Source: Alienimonas chondri
GTDB lineage: Bacteria; Planctomycetota; Planctomycetia; Planctomycetales; Planctomycetaceae
NCBI RefSeq assembly: GCF_013036045.1
Contig: NZ_WTPX01000021.1
Coordinates: 1 to 48,180, forward strand
Reading direction: 5' to 3'
Length of the DNA stretch: 48,180 nt
The notes beneath the pieces are model-generated. The model ran no database searches, was not told the DNA's origin, and worked only from the letters and a program-made list of their open reading frames with translations. The translations under genes were made by a program, and so were the position numbers. Below, one piece after another: positions 14,491 through 22,688 of the stretch. Each line of letters opens with the position of its first letter. Position 1 is the first letter of the stretch.

Positions 14491-15867
14491 TCAGGCGCCG
14501 CGGGGGTCGAGCCGCCGGTTCGCTTCGTCCAGCAGCTCGGCGTTCGGGCCGTCGGTGAAGCGTTCCGCCGCGTCGTCCCAGGCGAACGTTTCGCCGTACC
14601 CGTCCTTCAAGCCGAGCGTCAGCGAACCGAGGTGGCACAGCTTCGCGGTGTAGTGCCCCTGCGAGAGCGGCGCGACCGGGGTCTCCCGCGTCTTCACGCA
14701 GCGGAGGAAGTCCGCGACATGGTTGTTCAGTCGTGAGCTGCCCTTCGGGTCCGTCAGCGACGGATGCGCAACGGAGGCGCCGATCGCGGGGACGAAGTCC
14801 GTCAGTTCTCGTTCGAGGGCGGGCGAGGAGGCGGAGTGCTTCCGGCTGGTGTGTTCGACCCAGCCTTTCGTGCCTTCGACCCGCAAGCCGAACGACCGTT
14901 CGTCCGTCTGGCAGGTGACCGGCACGCCGTTGGTGAAGTCCAACCGGTACTTGCTGACCTCCGCGGTGCTGAACAGCGATCCGGGCGCCGGCCAGGTCGC
15001 GGCGAGGGCCGTTACCGCCGCGGGGCGGGCCTCCGGCATGCACCAGCCGGCCAGGTCGTTGCTGTGGGCGCCGAAGTTCGTGATCTGTCCGCCGCTGTAG
15101 TCCGTGATGAAGCGGAAGCGGTAGAAACAACGATCCGGGTGATACGGCGTCTTCGGCGCCGGGCCGAGCCATGCGGCGTAATCGAAGCCCTCCGGGACCG
15201 GCTGCGGCTGCCAACCGGGCCCGGGGCCGACCTTGTTGTTGGGGGCGATGAAGGTGGTGATCCGCTTGATGTCGCCCACCCCGCCGGCCCGGACGAAGTC
15301 GACAAGCCGCACGGCGTTGGCGTCGCTGCGGTGATGGCTGCCCGTTTGCGCCACGCGGCCGGTGCGCGCGGCGGCGTCCGCCATCCGTCGCCCCTCCGCG
15401 ACGGACCAGCTCAGCGGTTTTTCGCAGTAAACGTCCTGGCCGGCCTCCAGCGCCGCGATGGCCAACCGCTCGTGGTGATGGTCCGGAACGACGATCACGA
15501 CCGCGTCCACGCCGTCCCGGCCGACGACCTTCCGCCAGTCGCTTTCCATGAAGCAGCCGTCGCCGCTCTCGCCGTAGAAGTCGTCGACCAGCTTCTTGCC
15601 CGGTTCGCGGCCGCAAAACTGCGACTCGTCCCGGTAGCCGCCGGACCCGCGGTTCACGTCGCACACCCCGACCACCCGGCAGGCGGGGTTGGCCAGAAAC
15701 GTTTTCGTGTCGAGGAACCCCTGATTCCCCAGACCGATTACCGCCACGTTGATCTTGTCCGCGGCGCTGGGCCGCCCGAACGCGAACTGACGACACACCA
15801 GCGGCCCGGCGACGGCGGTCGCCGCGGCGGCGCCAAGAAAGGAACGGCGGTTCGGAGCAGCGGGCAT
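14491..15867 (-). CDS. Tat-exported Gfo/Idh/MocA family oxidoreductase
   Basis: This NAD(P)-dependent sugar or cyclitol oxidoreductase has an export signal. The N-terminus has a Tat motif (NRRSFLGAAAATA), then the Rossmann dinucleotide loop VAVIGLGNQG and the family motif CEKPLSWSVAEG with the catalytic-site Lys. The C-terminal alpha/beta domain carries long insertions typical of planctomycete members. The ATG at 15867 is preferred; a GTG at 15888 adds seven residues. Such Tat-exported members are numerous in planctomycetes and are thought to act on extracellular or periplasmic sugars; the substrate is unknown. A second, related gene lies at 19306-20790. Confidence 0.9.
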   Translation of the reverse strand: MPAAPNRRSFLGAAAATAVAGPLVCRQFAFGRPSAADKINVAVIGLGNQGFLDTKTFLANPACRVVGVCDVNRGSGGYRDESQFCGREPGKKLVDDFYGESGDGCFMESDWRKVVGRDGVDAVVIVVPDHHHERLAIAALEAGQDVYCEKPLSWSVAEGRRMADAAARTGRVAQTGSHHRSDANAVRLVDFVRAGGVGDIKRITTFIAPNNKVGPGPGWQPQPVPEGFDYAAWLGPAPKTPYHPDRCFYRFRFITDYSGGQITNFGAHSNDLAGWCMPEARPAAVTALAATWPAPGSLFSTAEVSKYRLDFTNGVPVTCQTDERSFGLRVEGTKGWVEHTSRKHSASSPALERELTDFVPAIGASVAHPSLTDPKGSSRLNNHVADFLRCVKTRETPVAPLSQGHYTAKLCHLGSLTLGLKDGYGETFAWDDAAERFTDGPNAELLDEANRRLDPRGA

Positions 15868-16103
15868 CGGGGAGCTTTCGTCAGGCACTCGTCAGGCAGA
15901 AGACGCATCGGCGTCAGCTTACATGGAGCGTCGGCGTCGATGCGATCGTCGGCGAGGAGGGCGACAGTGGGGGTTCTCCCGGTCGGGAAAGCGATTCTTC
16001 TGGATAGGATATTGAACCGGCGGCGGACTGGCGTCGTTGTCCGTCTGTCGGTCCACCCTCGCGCCGCATCCTGTGTCCCGAATCCCCTCACTCAAGGTTC
16101 CGC

Positions 16104-17816
16104 ATGTCTCGCCCTCCGCTGCTTCGAATCTCGTTCGCAAGCCTGCTCGCCGCCGGGCTGTGTCTGGCGCCGTCGCCGGACGGCGCGGCGTACGCTCAAG
16201 ATGACGTGAAAACCGCCGGGGATGCGGCGGATCCGTTCATCGCGGACGCCGCCAAGCTGATCCCCGCCGACGCCGGGATCGTGGTGCGGATCGCCGATCC
16301 GGACTCCGCGCTGACGCACCTGACCGCCTTCGTGCGCAACGCCGCCCCGCAGTACGCCGCACAAATGGCCGCCGGTCGCGGCGTGCTCGGCATGAGCGTT
16401 CAGAACGTGACGCTGACCGGCGTGAACCTGAAGGAACCGTGGTACATCGTGGCGATTCCCCGCCCGGACGAGCCGCCCGCGACGGTCTTTTTGATGCCCG
16501 CCGCGAACGTGCAGGCGATGGAAACCGGCATCGGGCCGGGCATGTCCCTGAAGACGATCGGCACCTACGCCGCCTACACCGACGCCGGCGAAGAGATCCT
16601 CGAATCCTTCGGCGAAGGCGGCCGGTTCGCGTCGATGCTGCCCGGTTCCGCCAAGGAGATCGCCGCCGATCACGACATCGCGATCGCGATCAACGTGCCC
16701 CGCCTGCTGGAGGTGTACGGGGACCAGTTGAAGGAGGGACTGGAAGCGGCGAAGGAGCAGGCGGCACAGAACGCCGCCGCCGGTCCGGACGCCGCGGACA
16801 GTCAGGCCAAGGCGATCGATGCGTTCAGCGACCTGCTGGAGCAGTCGGGGATGACGGTCGTCGGCTTCAAAGCGACCGAAGATGCGTTGTCGTTCAAGAA
16901 AGTGTCCGCCTTCGAGCCGGGTTCGGACGTCGCCGCGGCCTTGGCGACGCAGGCTCCGAAGCCGTTCGCGTCCCTCGGCAAGCTGCCCGAGGGGATGGAC
17001 GGTTATATGGCGATGGAAGGCGACTTCGCCCCGCTGCTGGAGTTAGTGAAGGGACTCGCTCCCGGCGAGGAGCAGGCGCCGCAGCGCGACGTTCTGTCCG
17101 CGCTGATCGAATCCGGCCTGACCGCCACCGCCGGCGGGTTCCAACTGGGCGGGGACACGATGTTCTCCGGCGTGCAGGTCACCACGGTGAAGGACGTCTC
17201 CGCCGCCAAAACGGCGATCGAGAAATACCTCAAAGCCGCGGACGGGATGGAGCAGATGGGTCTGCGGACCACCATCGAAGACGCCGGCACGATGGAGGTC
17301 GGCGGGATCACGCTCCAGAAGTTCATCACCGATCTGGAAGCCACGGAGCAGACCGAGCAGGCGACCGCCGCCGTCAAGGCGTTCCGCACGCTGTACGGCG
17401 AAGCCGGCAACGAGCAGATGATCGGCTACACGGAGGACGCGCTCATCCAGATCAACGGCGGCGGCGACGACTTCGCCCAGGAAGCCGTCGAGCACGCCAC
17501 CGGCAAGAGCGCCCACTCCAACGAGGCGTTGGACGCCGTCGGCGCCGTGCTGCCCAAGCAGGGCAACCTGTTCGCCGCGATCGACCTGGCCTCGGCCATT
17601 CAAACCGGGCTGGCCGTCGCCGTGGAGAAAGAGCTGTTTCCGCCGCTCTTCTCCCCGGAGATGATTCGTGCGGTGCAGATCGACAGCAGCTACGCCGCGC
17701 TCGTCGTCACCGTCGAAGGTGACACGGTGGTTGCCGAGGGGCTCATCCCCGCCGAACAGGTCCGCAACATCGTGGACTTCGGCGAGGCGTTGCAGGGCGG
17801 CGCCGAGCGGTTCTGA
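16104..17816 (+). CDS. Secreted protein of unknown function
   Basis: The 570-residue product has a Sec signal peptide (MSRPPLLRISFASLLAAGLCLA, cleavage probably after AYA near residue 31), and then a long soluble sequence without membrane segments. It is rich in Ala, Asp and Glu, with two apparently related halves of alternating helix and strand, such as the ADAGIVVRIADPDS and KQGNLFAAIDLAS regions. I do not recognise a family with certainty; secreted planctomycete proteins of this design are usually annotated as hypothetical. It is a single-gene transcript bounded by a divergent oxidoreductase gene on the left and a strong terminator on the right. An extracytoplasmic location is well supported; the role is not. 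Confidence 0.85.
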   Translation: MSRPPLLRISFASLLAAGLCLAPSPDGAAYAQDDVKTAGDAADPFIADAAKLIPADAGIVVRIADPDSALTHLTAFVRNAAPQYAAQMAAGRGVLGMSVQNVTLTGVNLKEPWYIVAIPRPDEPPATVFLMPAANVQAMETGIGPGMSLKTIGTYAAYTDAGEEILESFGEGGRFASMLPGSAKEIAADHDIAIAINVPRLLEVYGDQLKEGLEAAKEQAAQNAAAGPDAADSQAKAIDAFSDLLEQSGMTVVGFKATEDALSFKKVSAFEPGSDVAAALATQAPKPFASLGKLPEGMDGYMAMEGDFAPLLELVKGLAPGEEQAPQRDVLSALIESGLTATAGGFQLGGDTMFSGVQVTTVKDVSAAKTAIEKYLKAADGMEQMGLRTTIEDAGTMEVGGITLQKFITDLEATEQTEQATAAVKAFRTLYGEAGNEQMIGYTEDALIQINGGGDDFAQEAVEHATGKSAHSNEALDAVGAVLPKQGNLFAAIDLASAIQTGLAVAVEKELFPPLFSPEMIRAVQIDSSYAALVVTVEGDTVVAEGLIPAEQVRNIVDFGEALQGGAERF

Positions 17817-17848
17817 ATCGCTCCCCCGTCGGTTGAATCAGTCGACGA

Positions 17849-17883
17849 ACGCCCCGTCCCCCGCTTGGGGGGCGGGGCGTTTT
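17849..17883 (+). terminator. Intrinsic terminator
   Basis: A GC-rich hairpin with outer arms ACGCCCCG (17849-17856) and CGGGGCGT (17873-17880), an inner C/G run and a T-run directly after. It lies 33 bp past the stop codon of the secreted-protein gene. Confidence 0.85.
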
Positions 17884-17925
17884 CTCGTCGACTCCTTTCG
17901 GTAAACGGGCTGCTATGGTGAGGAC

Positions 17926-19215
17926 ATGCCCGGCCCCGTCACCCTGTTTGAAGATCCGCGGTGGCTTCGGCTGCTGCCGCTGGTCTATTTAAGAAGCGTC
18001 GGCGAGCTGTTGTGCGGCTCGCAGACGCTACGGGAGCGGACCGAACGCCGCGTCGTCGCCGCCGGACTGAACGGCGAGTGCGGGCTGTGGGTTCGCCCGC
18101 ATCTCGCCGAGCTGACCCGCGAACGAACCGAGCGGCCGGTCAACGAATCGCTCGCGGCGGGTTCTCTTCTGCTCAGCGCCCGCGGGTGGTGGCGACGCCT
18201 GCCGAACAGGGATCGCCCGGCGCCGTGGGTCGGGACGGTCGGTTCGGCGATCGCCTGCGTGGCGGTCGACGAGGATCTTGCGGAGGCGCTCACGCCGGAG
18301 GCGTTGCTCAACGAGGTCCGCAGCGAGGCCCTACTGGCGGGGCTGCCGCGGGTGGACGTGTCGGAGGACGTTACGCTGATCGCCTACCCGTGGGATCTCG
18401 TCGCCCACAACGACGCCCTCCTGCGGGCCGACTGGGAGGAACGCGCTCCCGGCCGTGAGATCCTCGGCCACGTGCACGCCGGCTCGCACCTGCTGGGCGA
18501 GGACATTCACATCGGGGCCGGTACGAAAGTGCAGCCCTGCGTCGTGATCGACGCGACCGAGGGGCCGGTCTGGATCGGGAAGAACTGCACGATCCAGCCG
18601 CACAGCTTCATCGAGGGGCCGTGCTACCTCGGCGATCGCACGCTGCTGCAACCCGGCGCCGTCGTGCACGAGGGCTGCACCGTGGGGCACGTCTGCAAAA
18701 TCGGGGGAGAGCTGGAAGCGTCGATCTTCCACCCCTACAGCAACAAACAGCACGACGGCTTTCTGGGGCATGCCGTGGTCGGCAGCTTCGTGAACGTTGC
18801 CGCGGACGTGGTCGCCAGCGATCTGAAGAACACCTACGGCCAGATTCGCGTGCCGCTGGGCGGCCGCGAGGTCGACAGCGGACGGATGTTCGTCGGCCCG
18901 ACGATCGGCGATCACTCCAAGGTCGGCATCAACGTCAGCTTCCCGACCGGCGCCGTGATGGGCTGTTGCAGCAGCGTCGTCGGACCGGCGGCGCCGAAGT
19001 TCACCCCGTCCTTCGCCTGGATCGACGCTACCGGCGGAGCGGACGTGAAGTGGGACCGCTACGACGCCGACCGCGGCCTGGCGATCGCCAAGACCGTGAT
19101 GGCCCGCCGGAACCTGACGATGAGCGCCGCGGAAGAAGCGGCGTTCCTCGACGTCCGCACCCGGGCGCTGGCCTCGGAACATGCCTCGCAGGTGCGGATC
19201 GAGTCGGGCGGCTGA
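17926..19215 (+). CDS. GlmU-like sugar nucleotidyltransferase / hexapeptide acetyltransferase
   Basis: This protein combines an N-terminal sugar-nucleotidyltransferase-like domain of the alternative GlmU type (PVTLFEDPRWLRLLPLVYLRSVGELLCG resembles the 'Y.RPV..LR.GI.T..E' start of that family) with a C-terminal left-handed beta-helix of hexapeptide repeats (about 185-370: IHIGAGTKVQPCVVID, VWIGKNCTIQPHSFIEG, GCTVGHVCKIGG). The product has 429 residues, normal for the family. It probably takes part in UDP-sugar synthesis for cell-envelope glycans, but true GlmU activity is not shown by sequence. GGTGAGG precedes the ATG closely. A perfect hairpin encloses its stop codon. Confidence 0.85.
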   Translation: MPGPVTLFEDPRWLRLLPLVYLRSVGELLCGSQTLRERTERRVVAAGLNGECGLWVRPHLAELTRERTERPVNESLAAGSLLLSARGWWRRLPNRDRPAPWVGTVGSAIACVAVDEDLAEALTPEALLNEVRSEALLAGLPRVDVSEDVTLIAYPWDLVAHNDALLRADWEERAPGREILGHVHAGSHLLGEDIHIGAGTKVQPCVVIDATEGPVWIGKNCTIQPHSFIEGPCYLGDRTLLQPGAVVHEGCTVGHVCKIGGELEASIFHPYSNKQHDGFLGHAVVGSFVNVAADVVASDLKNTYGQIRVPLGGREVDSGRMFVGPTIGDHSKVGINVSFPTGAVMGCCSSVVGPAAPKFTPSFAWIDATGGADVKWDRYDADRGLAIAKTVMARRNLTMSAAEEAAFLDVRTRALASEHASQVRIESGG

Positions 19216-19226
19216 CCGCCCGACTC
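19201..19226. repeat. Perfect hairpin enclosing a stop codon
   Basis: GAGTCGGGCGG (19201-19211) and its exact complement (19216-19226) close a CTGA loop. The TGA in this loop is the stop codon of the GlmU-like gene. There is no T-run. A second short inverted repeat (CGCCGCT / AGCGGCG) follows at once. It may act as a shared 3'-end structure for the convergent genes. Confidence 0.7.
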
Positions 19227-19305
19227 GCCGCTGACGCCAAGCGGCGCGCCGCCCGAAGAACGCACGCCGCCTCACGGCGACGGCGAACCGGGCAAGACGC
19301 TCTCG

Positions 19306-20790
19306 TCAGCCGATCTCCGGCACGACGTAGCCCTTGCGGTATTCCCGCTTGAGGAAGCGGTTCGCCACGTCGGCGTGCTGGCCGGTGAACTGCTCGGTCT
19401 CCGGATCGTGGGCGAGCATCGGGCTGGAGGCGATCACGGCGTCGGACGGGGCGACGCCGAACCGGGCGAGTTGCGTCTTCATCTCGTCCAGCACGAGGGG
19501 CCAGGTGTCGAAGCCGACGTCCGAGGCGGCCCCGGCCTGGGAGGACATCTCGCGGCCGACGCGGTAACCGACGTTGGCCAGATTGCACCAGCCGGTCGAA
19601 TGGTGGCCGACTTCGATTTCGGCGTTGAGGGTTTCGTTCTTTCGCGAGCGAACCGCGTCGAGGAAGTTCTGGAAGTGCAGCTTGGTCATGTCGCCGCCCT
19701 TGAAGCTGCGAAGCTTCTTGCCGTCGCTGTCGTACGCCTGACCGAAGCCGCGGCCGCCGAGATAGACGCCGCCCTCGCACTTCACCGCATAGCCGGTGCT
19801 CGGACCGCCGACGATTCGACCGGCCTTCGAGGCCCATTGGCCCTTGCCGCTGTCCGGGGAGGCCGGCAGATTGCTCAGGGCGATGATCGTGGGGATCTTG
19901 CCGGTGTCGAAGTAGGTGTAGTGCACGTTCGGCGTGTCGCCGGCGTCGTCCCACCAGACGCGACCGCCGGTCGCCAGCACGCGGGTCGGGAGCGTCACGG
20001 AATCCTGGAAGACGACGTTCCGCACGTCGTCCAGCACGTGGACGCCCCAGTTGCCCATCTCGCCGCTGCCGGTGTTCCAGTCCCAGTGCCAATCGTAGTG
20101 CAGCGAGTTGCGGTAGATCGGCTCCTCCTGGGCGGGACCGAGCCAGAGGTCGTAGTCGACCTCCTTGTCGATCTCCAGCGGCGTATCCCGTTTGCCGATC
20201 TCGGCCCGCCGGCCGAACCGGTTGGCCTGCACGTATTCGATCTCGCCGAGGGCTTTCTCGTTGTGGAGATAGTCCTTGATCTGGGCCTGCATCGGATCGC
20301 TCCGCTGCTGGGTGCCCAACTGGCAGACGCGGTCGTACTTCCGGGCGGCCTTCACCACCTGCCGACCTTCCCACTGCGAATGGGAGAGCGGCTTTTCGAC
20401 GTAGACGTCTTTGCCCGCCTGCATGGCCCACACGGCGGCGAGGCAGTGCCAGTGGTTGCAGGTCGCGATGACGACGGCGTCGACCGCGGGGTCTTCCAAC
20501 AGCTTGCGCAGGTCGGTGTAGACGTTCTCGGCGTCGACGCTCTCCGCCGTCTTCTTGGCTCGCCGAATATCCGGATCGGCGACGGCAACGACGTTCACGC
20601 CGTCCAGCTTGTGAAATCCGCCGATGACCTGATTGCCCCGGCCGCCGGCGCCGATCAGGCCGAAGCCGATCTCATCGTTCGCCGCGGCGTGCCGCGACTT
20701 GGCCGAAGCGACCTGCGGACCGTACAGCGCGGCCGCGGCGCCCGCGGCGCCGGCCGACTGAATGAAGGACCGTCTCTTTAAACCGGACAT
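19306..20790 (-). CDS. Tat-exported Gfo/Idh/MocA family oxidoreductase (second copy)
   Basis: The 494-residue product has a Tat signal (LKRRSFIQSAGAAGAAAA), the Rossmann loop FGLIGAGGRGNQ, the acidic VAVADPDIRR strand end, the family motif YVEKPLSHSQWEG and a long C-terminal domain with a metal- or sugar-pocket-like NWGVHVLDD and GHHSTGWCNLAN. It is related to, but clearly different from, the gene at 14491-15867. The export signal places it outside the cytoplasm, probably in sugar or polyol oxidation. It converges with the GlmU-like gene and lies downstream of phoB on the same strand, but the 103-bp gap and its own leader suggest a separate unit. Confidence 0.92.
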   Translation of the reverse strand: MSGLKRRSFIQSAGAAGAAAALYGPQVASAKSRHAAANDEIGFGLIGAGGRGNQVIGGFHKLDGVNVVAVADPDIRRAKKTAESVDAENVYTDLRKLLEDPAVDAVVIATCNHWHCLAAVWAMQAGKDVYVEKPLSHSQWEGRQVVKAARKYDRVCQLGTQQRSDPMQAQIKDYLHNEKALGEIEYVQANRFGRRAEIGKRDTPLEIDKEVDYDLWLGPAQEEPIYRNSLHYDWHWDWNTGSGEMGNWGVHVLDDVRNVVFQDSVTLPTRVLATGGRVWWDDAGDTPNVHYTYFDTGKIPTIIALSNLPASPDSGKGQWASKAGRIVGGPSTGYAVKCEGGVYLGGRGFGQAYDSDGKKLRSFKGGDMTKLHFQNFLDAVRSRKNETLNAEIEVGHHSTGWCNLANVGYRVGREMSSQAGAASDVGFDTWPLVLDEMKTQLARFGVAPSDAVIASSPMLAHDPETEQFTGQHADVANRFLKREYRKGYVVPEIG

Positions 20791-20893
20791 CGCAATGCGC
20801 CTGATTGATGACTGAAAGGGATGTTTCCCTCAGCGTAATGGTCGCTGCACGGTCCCGCAAACTTCTGCCGATGGGTCGCGCCGATCGCGACGG

Positions 20894-21595
20894 TCAGGCG
20901 TCGGAGACGGCGCTTTCGTTGAACCGGTAGCCGACGCCGCGGACGGTTTCGACCGTCTCGGCCCGCTCGCCGAGCTTCTGCCGCAGGCTGCGGACGTGCA
21001 CGTCGATCGTGCGTTCCAGTGCGTTGGCGTCGCCGCCGCGGCTGGCGTCCATCAATTCATGCCGACTGAACGGGCGCCCGGGCTGACGCATCAGGGTCCA
21101 CAGCAACCGGAACTCCGTCGGCGTGAGGTTCAGATCCTCCCCGGCGGCCAGCGCGGTGTGCCGTTCGCGGTCGACCTCGATCCCGGCGCCGGTGACCTTC
21201 TCGGCCTCGGCTTCTTCCGCGTCGGGACGGCGGAGCAGGCTCCGCACGCGGGCCACCAACGGCTTCATCTTGAACGGTTTGGTGACATAGTCGTCGGCGC
21301 CCATGTGGAAGCCGACCAACTCGTCCACCTCCTCCCCCTTCGCCGTCAGCATCAGCACGCGAACGCCTTTGGTGCGGGCGTCGCTGCGAAGTTCGCGACA
21401 AACGGCCAGCCCGTCCATCACCGGGAGCATCAGGTCGAGAACCACGAGGTCCGGCAGCAGCGCCTTCGCTTTCGACAGCCCGTCGCGGCCGTCGCGGGCG
21501 ACGTGCACCTCATGGCCTTCCGACTCCAAGTTATAGGCGAGCACTTCGGCGAGGCTGCGTTCGTCCTCGACGATCAGAATGGTCCTGCGGGGCAT
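20894..21595 (-). CDS. phoB: PhoB-type response regulator
   Basis: This is a two-component DNA-binding regulator, by context the regulator of phosphate starvation genes. The 233-residue product has a receiver domain (acidic pair ED in ILIVEDERS, phospho-acceptor Asp54 in VVLDLMLPVMDG, Lys in YVTKPFKMKPLVARV) and an OmpR/PhoB winged helix (LTPTEFRLLWTLMRQPG, RTIDVHVRSLRQKLG). GGGAAG precedes the ATG. It follows phoU and phoR on the same strand, giving the order phoR-phoU-phoB; the usual order is phoB-phoR with phoU elsewhere. The predicted targets include pstSCAB at 3.8-10.5 kb. Confidence 0.92.
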   Translation of the reverse strand: MPRRTILIVEDERSLAEVLAYNLESEGHEVHVARDGRDGLSKAKALLPDLVVLDLMLPVMDGLAVCRELRSDARTKGVRVLMLTAKGEEVDELVGFHMGADDYVTKPFKMKPLVARVRSLLRRPDAEEAEAEKVTGAGIEVDRERHTALAAGEDLNLTPTEFRLLWTLMRQPGRPFSRHELMDASRGGDANALERTIDVHVRSLRQKLGERAETVETVRGVGYRFNESAVSDA

Positions 21596-21717
21596 CTTCC
21601 CAGCTTGAACGACCGATGCGGCCGGAGCGCGAAGAATCCGTGAAGGTTCGGAGAATCTTGCGACGCCGCCGCCCGGACGATCCGGTCAGGAGACGGGCCT
21701 GGTAATAAACGGGCGAC

Positions 21718-22515
21718 TCAGGAAACGCCGACGAGGTCCGGTTTGGGATGGGGGACGTCGACGTCGACTGGGCCGAAGCGTTCCTCGGCGGTCTCGCCGG
21801 CGCGGCGGTCCGGGAAGCGCTTGCTGTGCCGAACGATCTGTCCTTCGACCAGGTAGATCGCGTCCTTCGCGATGTTCGTGGCGTGGTCGGCGATCCGCTC
21901 GATGTGCCGGGAGACGCTGAACAGCCCGACGGCGGCTTCGACCGCGGCGGGGTTCTCCCGCATCAAATCGGTCACTTCGTTGAGGGTCTCCCGGTTCAAC
22001 CCGTCGACGATGTCGTCGTCGACGCACACCTTGCGGGCCTTGGCGGGGTCGAGGTCCACGTAAGCGTCGATGCTGCGACGCAGCATGTCCAACGCCACGC
22101 GGGCCGCCTGCCGGACGCGTTTGAGGGCGGGCAGGTCGCCCAAACCGACCGGATTCGATTCGCCGGCCTCACGGGCGGCGCGGACCGCGGCGGCGGCGTG
22201 GTCGGCCCGCTCCGCAATGTGCACGCCGAGATCCGCGACGCGTTCCAATTCCTTCGCAATCCGCAGGACGCTGACGACCCGTCGCAGGTCTTCCGCGACC
22301 GGGGCGTGCAACGCCAGCACCCGCAGGCAACGCTCTTCAACCTGCACGTCGTACCAATCGACGCGCTTGTCCGCGGCTTTCAATTCGGACGCGAGGTCAT
22401 GGGCTGCCCCGCCGAGACCGTCCACCGCGGCGCCGACCAACTCTTCGGTCAAAGCGCACATCGTGAGGATGTCCCGGTGGGTCTCCTCCATATCCCGACT
22501 AAGAGAGAGCGACAT
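21718..22515 (-). CDS. phoU: Phosphate signalling protein PhoU
   Basis: PhoU links PstSCAB transport status to the PhoR kinase and restrains signalling when phosphate is plentiful. The product from the ATG at 22515 has 265 residues, near the usual 220-240 with a C-terminal extension. It shows the two three-helix repeats of the family, with metal-site-like signatures in each half (ELERVADLGVHIAERADHA and HIERIADHATNIAKDAIY). The frame reads on to a TTG at 22536, but family proteins begin close to MSLSLSRDMEETHRDIL. It sits between phoR and phoB rather than after pstB. Confidence 0.93.
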   Translation of the reverse strand: MSLSLSRDMEETHRDILTMCALTEELVGAAVDGLGGAAHDLASELKAADKRVDWYDVQVEERCLRVLALHAPVAEDLRRVVSVLRIAKELERVADLGVHIAERADHAAAAVRAAREAGESNPVGLGDLPALKRVRQAARVALDMLRRSIDAYVDLDPAKARKVCVDDDIVDGLNRETLNEVTDLMRENPAAVEAAVGLFSVSRHIERIADHATNIAKDAIYLVEGQIVRHSKRFPDRRAGETAEERFGPVDVDVPHPKPDLVGVS

Positions 22516-22688
22516 CGAATGGTTCCGAACAGGCAATTGTGATCCGCCGCGGGCGGAGGGGCATCCTACGCCCCCGTCATCCGTGCATCATACAAGTTCG
22601 ATCAGTCTTTGGAGAAGATTCCAGGAAGGAGACCCCTCCAAGGGTGCACTTTCCGCCGCAGTCGTTCTCGCCACGGGGAACCCCCGCG

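Noticed and set aside
22550-22688. Promoter for phoU in the phoR-phoU gap
   Set aside because: A minus-strand TATGAT occurs near 22590 but has no acceptable -35 element; too weak to annotate.
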